Positions 52,917 through 63,965 of a DNA stretch of 64,000 bases are shown here, piece by piece. Where the stretch lies: NCBI RefSeq assembly GCF_901709675.1, contig NC_051104.1, forward strand, positions 3,765,501 through 3,829,500. Direction: 5' to 3'. The notes beneath the pieces are model-generated. The model searched no databases. It worked only from the letters and a program-made list of their open reading frames with translations, and had not been told where the DNA came from. This DNA is from Syngnathus acus. Its lineage: Eukaryota; Chordata; Actinopteri; Syngnathiformes; Syngnathidae. How positions within the stretch are numbered: the stretch's first letter is position 1; every line of letters starts with the position of its first letter. The position numbers were made by a program, and so were the translations under genes.

Positions 52917-55900
52917 ATTAGGGAAAAATCAAGGTCAAAGGTCACAGGTGTCAAGCTCTTGTCCTCGGGGGCCGCATTCCAACATGTTTTCCAAGATTCC
53001 CTCGTTAAGTGCACCTGCGTGAAAAGTTTTAGCTACCGAGAACGTGAAAATGAGCTAAATGTTTTCACGCAGGTGTGTTTAACGAGGGTAACTTGGAAAC
53101 CATATTGGAACGCGGCCCCGAGGACTAGAGCTTGACACCTGTGACCTTTGACCATGATATTTCCCTAATAAAGTGGCCTGTTATTAGGTACACTTGAAAA
53201 TGGCGGTGTACCTAATGGAGTGTCCGTGTGATTCCCTCGTTAAGCGCACCTGCGTGAAAAGTTTTAGCTACCGAGAACGTGAAAATGAGCTAAATGTTTT
53301 CACGCAGGTGTGTTTAACGAGGGTAACTTGGAAACCATATTGGAACGCGGCCCCGAGGACTAGAGCTTGACACCTGTGACCTTTGACCATGATATTTCCC
53401 TAATAAAGTGGCCTGTTATTAGGTACACTTGAAAATGGCGGTGTACCTAATGGAGTGTCCGTGTGATTCCCTCGTTAAGTGCACCTGCGTGAAAAGTTTT
53501 AGCTACCGAGAACGTGAAAATGAGCTAAATGTTTTCACGCAGGTGTGTTTAACGAGGGTAACTTGGAAACCATATTGGAACGCGGCCCCGAGGACTAGAG
53601 CTTGACACCTGTGACCTTTGACCATGATATTTCCCTAATAAAGTGGCCTGTTATTAGGTACACTTGAAAATGGCGGTGTACCTAATGGAGTGTCCGTGTG
53701 ATTCCCTCGTTAAGCGCACCTGCGTGAAAAGTTTTAGCTACCGAGAACGTGAAAATGAGCTAAATGTTTTCACGCAGGTGTGTTTAACGAGGGTAACTTG
53801 GAAACCATATTGGAACGCGGCCCCGAGGACTAGAGCTTGACACCTGTGACCTTTGACCATGATATTTCCCTAATAAAGTGGCCTGTTATTAGGTACACTT
53901 GAAAATGGCGGTGTACCTAATGGAGTGTCCGTGTGATTCCCTCGTTAAGCGCACCTGCGTGAAAAGTTTTAGCTACCGAGAACGTCAAAATGAGCTAAAT
54001 GTTTTCACGCAGGTGTGTTTAACGAGGGTAACTTGGAAACCATATTGGAACGCGGCCCCGAGGACTAGAGCTTGACACCTGTGACCTTTGACCATGATAT
54101 TTCCCTAATAAAGTGGCCTGTTATTAGGTACACTTGAAAATGGCGGTGTACCTAATGGAGTGTCCGTGTGATTCCCTCGTTAAGTGCACCTGCGTGAAAC
54201 GTTTTAGCTACCGAGAACGTGAAAATGAGCTAAATGTTTTCACGCAGGTGTGTTTAACGAGGGTAACTTGGAAACCATATTGGAACGCGGCCCCGAGGAC
54301 TAGAGCTTGACACCTGTGACCTTTGACCATGATATTTCCCTAATAAAGTGGCCTGTTATTAGGTACACTTGAAAATGGCGGTGTACCTAATGGAGTGTCC
54401 GTGTGATTCCCTCGTTAAGCGCACCTGCGTGAAAAGTTTTAGCTACCGAGAACGTCAAAATGAGCTAAATGTTTTCACGCAGGTGTGTTTAACGAGGGTA
54501 ACTTGGAAACCATATTGGAACGCGGCCCCGAGGACTAGAGCTTGACACCTGTGACCTTTGACCATGATATTTCCCTAATAAAGTGGCCTGTTATTAGGTA
54601 CACTTGAAAATGGCGGTGTACCTAATGGAGTGTCCGTGTGATTCCCTCGTTAAGTGCACCTGCGTGAAAAGTTTTAGCTACCGAGAACGTGAAAATGAGC
54701 TAAATGTTTTCACGCAGGTGTGTTTAACGAGGGTAACTTGGAAACCATATTGGAACGCGGCCCCGAGGACTAGAGCTTGACACCTGTGACCTTTGACCAT
54801 GATATTTCCCGAATAAAGTGGCCTGTTATTAGGTACACTTGAAAATGGCGGTGTACCTAATGGAGTGTCCGTGTGATTCCCTCGTTAAGTGCACCTGCGT
54901 GAAAAGTTTTAGCTACCGAGAACGTGAAAATGAGCTAAATGTTTTCACGCAGGTGTGTTTAACGAGGGTAACTTGGAAACCATATTGGAACGCGGCCCCG
55001 AGGACTAGAGCTTGACACCTGTGACCTTTGACCATGATATTTCCCTAATAAAGTGGCCTGTTATTAGGTACACTTGAAAATGGCGGTGTACCTAATGGAG
55101 TGTCCGTGTGATTCCCTCGTTAAGCGCACCTGCGTGAAAAGTTTTAGCTACCGAGAACGTCAAAATGAGCTAAATGTTTTCACGCAGGTGTGTTTAACGA
55201 GGGTAACTTGGAAACCATATTGGAACGCGGCCCGAGGACTAGAGCTTGACACCTGTGACCTTTGACCATGATATTTCCCTAATAAAGTGGCCTGTTATTA
55301 GGTACACTTGAAAATGGCGGTGTACCTAATGGAGTGTCCGTGTGATTCCCTCGTTAAGCGCACCTGCGTGAAAAGTTTTAGCTACCGAGAACGTCAAAAT
55401 GAGCTAAATGTTTTCACGCAGGTGTGTTTAACGAGGGTAACTTGGAAACCATATTGGAACGCGGCCCCGAGGACTAGAGCTTGACACCTGTGACCTTTGA
55501 CCATGATATTTCCCTAATAAAGTGGCCTGTTATTAGGTACACTTGAAAATGGCAGTGTACCTAATGGAGTGTCCGTGTGATTCCCTCGTTAAGTGCACCT
55601 GCGTGAAAAGTTTTAGCTACCAAGAACGTCAAAATGAGCTAAATGTTTTCACGCAGGTGTGTTTAACGAGGGTAACTTGGAAACCATATTGGAACGCGGC
55701 CCCGAGGACTAGAGCTTGACACCTGTGACCTTTGACCATGATATTTCCCGAATAAAGTGGCCTGTTATTAGGTACACTTGAAAATGGCGGTGTACCTAAT
55801 GGAGTGTCCGTGTGATTCCCTCGTTAAGCGCACCTGCGTGAAAAGTTTTAGCTACCGAGAACGTCAAAATGAGCTAAATGTTTTCACGCAGGTGTGTTTA

Positions 55901-56185
55901 ACGAGGGTAACTTGGAAACCATATTGGAACGCGGCCCCGAGGACTAGAGCTTGACACCTGTGACCTTTGACCGTGATATTTCCCTAATAAAGTGGCCTGT
56001 TATTAGGTACACTTGAAAATGGCAGTGTACCTAATGGAGTGTCCGTGTGATTCCCTCGTTAAGTGCACCTGCGTGAAAAGTTTTAGCTACCAAGAACGTC
56101 AAAATGAGCTAAATGTTTTCACGCAGGTGTGTTTAACGAGGGTAACTTGGAAAACATATTGGAACGCGGCCTCTCGAGGACTGGA
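52917..56185. repeat. 235-bp satellite array, about 14 units, built on a palindromic hAT-like MITE
   Basis: The anchor attccctcgtt recurs at 52996, 53231, 53466, 53701, 53936, 54171, 54406, 54641, 54876, 55111, 55345, 55580, 55815 and 56050: spacing 235 throughout except one of 234. Units are nearly identical. The first unit has both halves of a palindrome: attagggaaaaatcaagg and caggtgtcaagctct on the left answer agagcttgacacctg and tatttccctaat on the right. Inside, cctgcgtgaaaa answers ttttcacgcagg. Later units keep the right half fused to a second motif (ggcctgttattaggtacac). Confidence 0.93.
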
Positions 56186-56200
56186 GGTCGACACCCCTGG

Positions 56201-56574
56201 TTCAAGTGAAAAGTGCCACACCCGCCCTCACCCCCACTTTCTGATTGGCTGGTTGATCTGTGACGTCACACGGACACTCCATTAGGTACACCGCCATTTT
56301 CAGGTGTACCTAATAACAGGCCACTTTATTAGGGAAAAAGCTTAAGTGAAAAGTGCCACACCCGCCCTCACCCCCACTTTCTGATTGGCTGTTTGATCTG
56401 TGACGTCACTCGGACACTCCATTAGGTACACTGCCATTTTCAGGTGTACCTAATAACAGGCCACTTTATTAGGGAAAAAGCTTAAGTGAAAAGTGCCACA
56501 TCCCCACTTTCTGATTGGCTGTTTGATCTGTGACGTCCCTCGGACACTCTATTAGGTACATCGCCATTTTCAGG
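56201..56574. repeat. 140-bp tandem array, three units, inverted relative to the satellite
   Basis: Units begin at 56201, 56341 and 56481 (aagtgaaaagtgccaca). Each carries a CRE-like tgacgtcac or variant and then ccattttcaggtgtacctaa and ggccactttattaggg, the reverse complement of the second motif in the 235-bp unit. The third unit has a small deletion and stops at 56574. Confidence 0.88.
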
Positions 56575-56760
56575 TTCGTTCGCCAAGATTCACGAGTGAG
56601 TGACAGACAGCGTTGCTGCTATGCCAGCCGACACATTTTATTTTGTATTTGTTGGTTTGTAGTTGATGGTGTTTTTTTTTACCGAATGTGTGTTTTGTTT
56701 GAATTTAAGGTTGGAAAAAAAAAAAATCCGTTATGCCGACATTTGTTATTTTGGGGGACA
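56575..56760 (+). repeat. Dispersed repeat, copy 2 of the ~187-bp family
   Basis: Near full-length match to 29626-29811, same orientation. It starts where the 140-bp array is cut off, so the array and this repeat are directly fused. Confidence 0.7.
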
Positions 56761-57228
56761 ACTCATGTAACAATGTAAAACATATACATATTGTCATATA
56801 AAGCAGTCAACCAAATGTCTGATTTTTATGTTTTAATTGGCGAATATAAAAACAAGGAATAAAACACCAGACAAGTTTTAACAAATGTTTATTAAAATAA
56901 TAATAAAAAAAGTACATTTCAAACCAGCAATCTAATGTGAAATTGCAGTAGATATATTGGATAACAATATTTAGGCGTATATATGCACACACGTTATTTA
57001 AAAACTACTATAAATGTTATAAAATAAAGATTACCCAACGAGAAGCATAAGCTCCCCGGCGCATCTCTTCATGTTAATAAAGTTAGCCGTTAGCTTGGAG
57101 AAAACGTGCATAAAAGAAGTGGTGTTTTAGTGAGTGGTTCTTTCTTTCTATGTAATCCTCCATTGTAAAACGAAATGCGTTCGAAAACCGAGATTTGACT
57201 GGACATATTTTTGAGGGTGTATGTAAAA
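56761..57228. other. 3' flank of the EVA1-like locus
   Basis: AT-rich; minus-strand AATAAA-type signals (ttttatt) occur near 56880-56900. No coding signal. Confidence 0.4.
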
Positions 57229-58084
57229 TGATGTAAACATGCCGGCGTGCAGCAAGGCCCTCTCAAAGCTTCAGCGTCTCTGTGACGACATGTCAGTCGT
57301 TTCGTCCCAGTCCTCGGATTCGCTGTCCCCGGCCGGCCCGGCGACCTCTGAGGGGACAACGGCCATGTTGTCCGGGTTGGCGTCGGCGTGCTGCTGGTGG
57401 TGCTGACAGACGTGATGGTGACGCTTGTGGCGATGATGATGGTGATGTCGAGGGTGTTTACTGTTGCCATAGTGACAGTCTGTGCGACAATGTGTCTGGA
57501 AGACCACGGCACAGTGTGTGAATAGGAGACCGACAGACACTCCACCCAGAAACACCAGAGCCGTCCGTCCTCTCCGGTTGGTCTGAGAGAGATCAAATAG
57601 ACAAAACAGCTTTCAACACATTTTCCAATTGGCACAAAGGGCTCTATTAGATATGCGAGAGGGAGGGCTGCGCCACTGGGAGTAGTCACAGTTGACTTCA
57701 GTCACGGCAAATCAAAACGACCCGTTTCATTCCCTACAAATGTAGCCCACTAAATTCTAGACATTGTGACAGCACATCAGCGCCCTCACCCCTGAATGCA
57801 CACATCGTGCAACAGAATGTTTTATTTATATATATGTTGCTTAAAGCCACAAAAAATACTGAACATTATACACAATAAACAAGCTTTTATTGCATATCTA
57901 ATTTATGACTGCATTTTTTTTGGGTCACATTGACAAAGAGAGCAAAGAAATACGTATATGGTCACAGAAGATGCATAGTATATTGAGATTTAGGCATAAT
58001 CCGTACAACATATAACGTACCTGTGATGAAGGTGTAAGATGCCAGTATGTTGCTAAGCAATGCCAGCTCCTTGGAGACCACCAT
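57229..58084 (-). pseudogene. EVA1-family (eva-1 homolog, TMEM166-like) gene, apparently broken
   Basis: EVA1 proteins are small single-pass membrane proteins; EVA1A is tied to autophagy. Exon 58021-58084 encodes MVVSKELALLSNILASYTFI, matching the MALLSNILAAYSF start of EVA1A, and ends in phase 1 as in that family. The next exon (acceptor ctctctcag, 57582 down) begins DQPERT, then a 4-base tandem duplication (acggacgg, about 57561-57568) shifts the frame. The other frame continues ALVFLGGVSVGLLFTH (membrane segment), HCRTDCHYG, a His-rich run, and SESEDWDETTD, then TGA at 57271. Past that stop the frame still reads SFERALLHAGMFTS, like the FERTLNKNVFTS motif of EVA1A, but the conserved ending is gone. 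A cryptic AG at 57570-57571 would restore the frame (120 residues). Family clear; paralog and function not. Confidence 0.7.
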
Positions 58085-58280
58085 CACAGCTGATGCTCTC
58101 TGTGGTCTGTGTACTCATCACTTCAGAGGGAGTTGATCTTATTGGAATCTTCTGCACATCATATTTTCAAATATACGAGACAAACACATTTTTCAGGAGA
58201 CATACCTTTAAGTTTTACCATGTTTACGGGCAAGTCTATAAATCATTCTAACGATACACACCATTTCCATACATTTGTAA
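58085..58280 (-). other. Intron or 5' region of the EVA1-like gene
   Basis: Minus-strand AG dinucleotides just upstream of the ATG (58104-58110) could accept the duplicated 5' exons. Spliced at ccacagag, the short Met-Arg start from those exons would join in frame to ASAVMVV. No other signal. Confidence 0.3.
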
Positions 58281-58860
58281 AGCAGTTTAGAAATAAATTG
58301 TGAAGTATGGTAGGCTAAGCTACAAGCTAAAACTCCGTCGTGTTGCGAACGAGAACAACTACTACAATGCTACCAATATTAGTACGACAATAGTTCATCG
58401 TATCATTAAACTCTCCATATTATTACGATTGTTGGTAGTAGTTAACGTCGTTCTTACCTCATGCGTTTCAACGCTATTTAAAACGGAGACACGCCGGCAT
58501 TTGTTTACATACACCTGCGCACAGTTAAACTCGGCCACAATATGGCAATATTAATATTCCAGCTGGTTATCAACACTTAAAGCGGTTTAAAAGAAAAAAA
58601 ATCGTGAAGTATGGTAGGCTAAGCTACAAGCTAAAGATACGTCGGGCTGTCCTGAATGCTAAGCTAGCGCCAAGCCGTGCGCGAACGAGAACATTTACTA
58701 CAATGCTACCAATATTAGTACGACAATAGTTTATCGTATCATTTAATAATGTTGTTTATTATGACACTCTCCATATTATTACGATATTTGGTAGTAGTTA
58801 ACTTAAAATATAACATCGTTCTTACCTCATGCGTTTCAACGCTACTTCAAACGGAGACCA
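58281..58860 (-). repeat. Tandem duplication of a ~210-280 bp block with a splice donor (candidate duplicated first exons)
   Basis: 58281-58493 and 58581-58860 share gtgaagtatggtaggctaag, gctaccaatattagtacgac, ccatattattacga and cgttcttacctcatgcgttt. On the minus strand both read AACGCATGAG followed by gtaagaacg, a good donor, at 58457 and 58825. The second copy has two insertions. They probably mark two alternative first exons of the EVA1-like gene. Confidence 0.65.
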
Positions 58861-58867
58861 CCGGCGG

Positions 58868-59131
58868 TTCACGTTCACGTACACGTACACGTTCACGTTC
58901 ACGTACACGTACACGTTCACGTACACGTACACGTACACGTTCACGTACACGTACACGTACACGTTCACGTTCACGTTCACGTACACGTTCACGTTCACGT
59001 TCACGTACACGTTCACGTTCACGTTCACGTACACGTTCACGTTCACGTTCACGTTCACAATCACGTTCACGTTCACGTTCACAATCACGTTCACGTTCAC
59101 GTTCACAATCACGTTCACAATCACGTTCACG
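58868..59131. repeat. Hexamer repeat, mixed CGTTCA and CGTACA units
   Basis: About 44 tandem six-base units, all ACGTTC or ACGTAC by phase, with a few cgttcacaat units toward the right end. The frames are open because the unit lacks stops in several phases; this is not coding evidence. Confidence 0.95.
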
Positions 59132-61460
59132 CATATATAAATAAATGAGTAAGATATAATAAGTGTCACAATGTCGTGGTTTTATTCACATATACAGTAC
59201 AAACATTCACTTTTTTTAATTTCTCACTGAAGTGCATTTTAAAGACCTTAGCAGCAATTCTTTCTATACTGTAAATGTACAACATCATTAAACATTTGAG
59301 GATCTCTGTCAACATCTCATATCTGGAAGAGTTTTACATATGTACAGTTGCAGGTAGAATATTGCCATTCAGACATAAATTCAAATTATTTGAGGGAGGG
59401 AAAACTAATGGTCAAGTCTGTCTGGGATGAATGCAGTTGACACACAGATGACAAATAAAACTTTATTGAACTATATGAGATGAAAAGGCAGATGGTTCAG
59501 GGTGCTCTCATATATTCAAAAGACCTACACAATAGTCATTTACAGTCATGGTCGACCACATTTGATAATCTATATGAGATCCAACGCAAGAGCTGTATTA
59601 AATATCAGGGACACCTTGCAAACTATAACCACAATCTTCCACTTGTCAACCAAAAGCACAATATCTTTAGGAAAACATACTTTTTGATACAGTTCTTGTA
59701 CTGCATCACTTTGCCTTTTATATAATATTTGACATTGTATGCTTTGAATTGAATTTGATAATTAAGGGTCGAATGTTTTTTTCCACAATAACCTCAATAG
59801 TATCCTTAAATTTATTGAACCGGGCACAATAATCTTTGCATTTGTATTGGATCTCATGAGATGATGCATTATCATAAAGGGGTACGTGTTCAAGTTTTAT
59901 TTGTGTAAATTTGTGCTGGCTCACATGTTGACTTGATGTTCTCCAACTATGAAAGAGTTTTCTCTTCCCAGCTGAGGGAGCACAGAGCATAGAAACATAG
60001 CAAGGAATCACCACAAGATGTCACTCTCTGCTTCCATGTTATTTACAGGCCATGTTTGCATTTTCATCCAGTTCTTGTTTTTTTTTTTTTGCATAGGTAC
60101 TCTTACATTCCCAAAACATCCATATTTTATTAATTGACTGAATATGAAATGTAAACACATGCAAGTGTGTAGTTGTTTGTCCCGCGACTGACTAACAAGT
60201 CCAAAACCACAAAAGGTTAATGCAGGTTATTTAAAACTACATGTTAAAGCTGAAAAGATTAACTCAAATTCTTCGATTCAGTTTTTAAAACAGGGGATGT
60301 AAGCTGAGGAGCTTTTTAAAAAAAATAAAAAGTAGTGGTTTGGTGCCACTATATGCAATCTTGGTGTGACAGAAGCATGTTTCAAAACTTTTTTCCAAAT
60401 GTGTGCTCACTGGAGAAAATCTAATTGCTTGAGTGCCATCTTGTGGAACTACTACGCAGAAGTGGAGCCTGTGGTTTTTAATAGAAAAGTAGCGCTTTGC
60501 CGCTATCAAATTTGCTGTTGAAGTCCATAATAACATGATTAATACTCTTCCCCATTATTCAAATATGATCATAGCTGTAGAGAATCAGGTCAACAAGGCC
60601 CCGATTGAGAAGGTGGATCCAGGTCAGGAAAGAAAAAGGGTGAGGAGCTATATTAAGTATGAACGAGTTGAACCAAAAAGCCGCTCCCTCCATTATCAGC
60701 TTCACCCGCACTTAGGAAAGCGGTAATGGCCACGTTTGTGTACTTCGTCTCCCGACCCAGTGGGGTGTATTAACCTGTCGTCGTGTCGTGTTAAACTGCG
60801 CCGCGTTTGAAAGGCGAGGCTGCCGTGGAGATTGACAAGAAGCGGAGCGGTGGAGGGAGGGGGCGAGGGAGACAAAGGAAGTGGCGAGAAAAAGGGCGAA
60901 GTCAGAGGCGGAGGACGAACGTTGAAAAAGGTGAGCACGGGTCGCTTGAGATGGCATTGAATTGTGTCTCCACCTTTTTTTTTCCTCACTCACTCTTTCT
61001 TTTCCTCTATCGCCCATCACCATGACAGGGCCAATAATTGGACGTGGTCCTCTCTCTCTCTTTCTTTTCCTTTCCTCTGTCTCTTTCGCTCTCTCCCAGG
61101 GCTTTGCTCCTCAGCGGGAGCCTTGGGGCCCGGAAATAGCTGATGACAAGATAGCGGCTGCCTTTCATTTAGCTCAAGGTTACTCCACCCTTCTTTGACA
61201 GACGCCACACCTGAGTGGGGGCGAAGGGGGTGGACACATGTGTGTGTAAGCGTGTTTAAAGGACACATAAGATAAAACAAAAACACACAATCCCTTTTAT
61301 TTCCTGTTCCTCTCAGCACGTGTAGTTGAGCTTCCGGTTTTTGTACTGAGCAGTGGAGTGGATGTGTGGGCAACAAAACACACAATGATGCACGTCTGCA
61401 AAAAGCATGACCCCAATCTCACCCTAAAAAAAAAAAAGTTCACACAGAAACACACACTCC
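59132..61460. other. Spacer downstream of adarb2
   Basis: Mostly AT-rich. A G+A-rich block at 60780-60930 ends in a donor-like gtgagc at 60931, and a long pyrimidine tract at 61045-61100 ends in cccag; together these look like a plus-strand intron. No recognised protein. Confidence 0.4.
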
Positions 61461-61637
61461 TCAGTCCGATAGCAAGAATTGCTCCTGCTCAGGTGGTTTC
61501 TTCACCCAGGTGCCCAGGCCTGTTTCTTGCAGTGACCTGAACCACTGCTGCTTGACTGTCTGGTAAGAGCGTGCCGCCATCTTGGCCTGGCAGTAAAGCA
61601 GCTGGCCGTCCTCCGAGCAGGACGCGGGGATCCCCAG
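61461..61637 (-). CDS. adarb2: ADAR-family RNA adenosine deaminase B2, last coding exon
   Basis: The C-terminal end of an ADAR deaminase domain. After an acceptor (gtctttgccag on the minus strand) it encodes [20 protein letters not shown], then [35 protein letters not shown] and TGA. ADARB1 ends similarly (GLGAWVEKPTEQDQFSL); the YQTVKQQ and KKPPEQEQF forms are nearer ADARB2, and the neighbours wdr37 and idi1 support adarb2. The exon enters in phase 0. Upstream exons lie beyond the window. ADARB2 binds RNA but is reported to lack editing activity; the catalytic residues are not in this exon. Confidence 0.9.
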   Translation of the reverse strand: MGIPASCSEDGQLLYCQAKMAARSYQTVKQQWFRSLQETGLGTWVKKPPEQEQFLLSD

Positions 61638-62955
61638 CTGGCAAAGACAAGAGAGGACAAAATGATGATGGCTTCCATCGGTACCAAATACATTAAAAAT
61701 AATATAAACATAAATAATTTGTATTGTACACAATTTATGGTGGGGGTCCACATTCCACAGCGAAATACTGTTGGATCAATTTTACTTAAATGACAAAATG
61801 GGCTAAAAGGTTAAAGGTCGCGGCGATGGAGTGAGGGAAGATGACGAGCAAAACAAACCGAATGAGCTGGCACAAATGCATTTAGGAGGGGTAGCGGGAG
61901 AGGTGGGGGGGGGGTTCGGGGCCTTCAACAGCTGTGTAATCTCTCCCATTTAAATTTCACAAGCAATTGAACATTCTCTGCGCTTTCTGTGCATTACTAT
62001 CGTCGCGAGGGGAAACAATGAAGATCAGCGTAGAGACAAAGAGGGGGGGGGGGGAGTAAGAATGGGAAAGTTTCTTCTGGAGATTAGTGTGACTGCTCTT
62101 GCGTGGCCCTTATATGCACCGTGCAGAGAACATTTAGATTAGGGGAGGGGGGGGGGCAAGGGGGGGGCATGGAGTACTTCTCCAAATAATTATCGTTTCA
62201 TAGTCATTATACTTTAACGGCGACCATTTGGTGATGAAGCCGCTGTCTGTTACATAAAGTTTTAGAATGGAAATGAGAGTGCAGCAAGGTCTGCTGTTAA
62301 AGATCCAAAGTGGCAGCTTGCGATAAGCTGCAAACACAGCACACGCTGGCGGGTCAACGCATTTATCGACTGGAGAAAGACAAATGCGTTGTGTTTGTTT
62401 TTTTTTTTTTGCGTGTGTTTGGATAGAAATGGGCTACTTCATGTTTTGAGTCGATGGAGTGTTGTAATGCTACAAGATTGACATCATCATCATTGTGTCA
62501 TTGCATGACAATCTTGAATCAAGTAAACTTCAGGGCAGAAACTAAATGAAAACTATGTGTGTGTCAGAGATTTGCTCTCTGGTGTCGTGTTTGCCGGCTG
62601 ACATTGCAACAAGGGCATCTTGATGGTCCACCTGTGTTCTTTGCGCAATGACCTTACCACCATTATTACTATAGACACGGGCAACCTCTCCTTTGTTGAA
62701 CTAAAACATTACACAATAGTTGAACTTATCCAAAATCGGATTTTACCGACTGAAATTGCTGAACACATTATCAGGTTTCAGAGAAGTGTTATCTTCAGTT
62801 TGCCGTGAGTCGCTCACAATGGAATTCTAACCTTGAGGGAACATTTGCCAGCGGAATGTTCCATGTGAGTAAAACAAATCAATGTTGGCTGATCCACAGC
62901 GGAGACAAGAGGGTAAAGTTGCAGCTGTAAAAATAGACTATTCAACACACTAGAA
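61638..62955 (-). other. adarb2 intron
   Basis: G-runs at 61902-61913, 62044-62055 and 62140-62166 could form G-quadruplexes. No exon seen. Confidence 0.6.
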
Positions 62956-63289
62956 CAAGGGTGTCAAACTCTTTTCTTTCCACGGGCCGGATTGTAGTCA
63001 TAGCTTCTTTCGGAGGGCCGTTATGACTGTCAACCCAAATAAATGTATGAGCACCTCATATTATATACAGTAAACGCTACAAAACAAACTGACAAATAAC
63101 TCGTTTTCAAATCAGACGAGTAAAAACTGGTCAAATATTTAAAAAAAAAAAAACAAGATATTAAAAGTGAAGACAATTTGCAATTCTAGTAATGACACAC
63201 AAATTTGATGCACAATTTGTCTTTGCGGGCCACATAAAATGATGTGGCGGGCCGTATCTGGCCCCCGGGCATTGAGTTTGACACCTGTG
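62956..63289. mobile_element. hAT-like MITE in the adarb2 intron
   Basis: Terminal inverted repeats: caagggtgtcaaactc on the left and gagtttgacacctgtg on the right. The interior has cgggccggatt and gcgggccgtatctggccccc. About 334 bases, no ORF. The ends resemble those of the palindrome that founded the 235-bp satellite (caggtgtcaagctc). No clear 8-base target duplication. Confidence 0.75.
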
Positions 63290-63294
63290 ATTTA

Positions 63295-63965
63295 AACCCT
63301 AGTTTGAACCCCTAACTCTAGTACGAACCCGGGTTTGAAACCCTAACCCTAGCTTTAAACCCTACTTTGAAACTGTAACCCTCGCTTTAAACCCTACTTT
63401 GAAACCGTAACCCTAGCTTTAAATCCTACTTTGAAACTGTAACCCTCGCTTTAAACCCTACTTTGAAACCGTAATCCTAGCTTTAAATCCTACTTTGAAA
63501 CCCTAACCCTAGTATGAAACCCTACTTTGAAGCCCTAACCCTAGCTTTAAACCCTACTTTGAAACCCTAACTCTAGTATGAAACCCTACTTTGAAACCCT
63601 AACCCTAGTATGAAACCCTACTTTGAAGCCCTAACTCTAGTATGAAACCCTACTATGAAACCCTAACCCTAGTTTGAAACCCTAACCATAGCTTTAAACC
63701 GATGTTTGAAACCCTAACTCTAGCTTTAAACCCTACTTTGAAACCCTAACTCTAGTATGAAACCCTACTTTGAAACCCTAACCCTAGTATGAAACCCTAC
63801 TTTGAAGCCCTAACTCTAGCTTTAAACCCTACTTTGAAACCCTAACTCTAGTATGAAACCCTACTATGAAACCCTAACCCTAGTTTGAAACCCTAACCAT
63901 AGCTTTAAACCCATGTTTGAAACCCTAACTCTAGCTTTAAACCCTACTTTGAAACTTTAACTCTC
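63295..63965. repeat. Telomere-like degenerate minisatellite
   Basis: Alternating accctagctttaaa and ccctactttgaaa half-units give a period of about 32 bases over 670 bases, with many aaccctaaccctag stretches similar to the vertebrate CCCTAA telomere repeat. It directly abuts the MITE. Confidence 0.88.

Noticed and set aside
52917-56185. Regularly spaced repeats resembling a CRISPR-like array
   Set aside because: The whole 235-base unit is repeated, without unique spacers, in a vertebrate genome.
55074-56285. Repeated ORF beginning MKMAVYLMECPCDS in the satellite
   Set aside because: It arises only in units with the ggcagtg variant and is a chance frame in a noncoding satellite.
57090-57689. 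A 199-residue minus-strand frame over the EVA1-like exon
   Set aside because: It reads a different frame from the membrane segment and His-rich tail and runs through the splice acceptor; no family similarity.
58749-59169. Arg/Ser-like and Thr/Phe repeat proteins on both strands
   Set aside because: They are translations of the hexamer array; no codon bias or start context supports them.
62620-62808. 62-residue plus-strand frame in the adarb2 intron
   Set aside because: No splice signals, no similarity and no conserved motif.
63295-63965. A true chromosome end
   Set aside because: The repeat is degenerate, has non-telomeric spacers, lies inside an adarb2 intron and returns to unrelated sequence at 63966.
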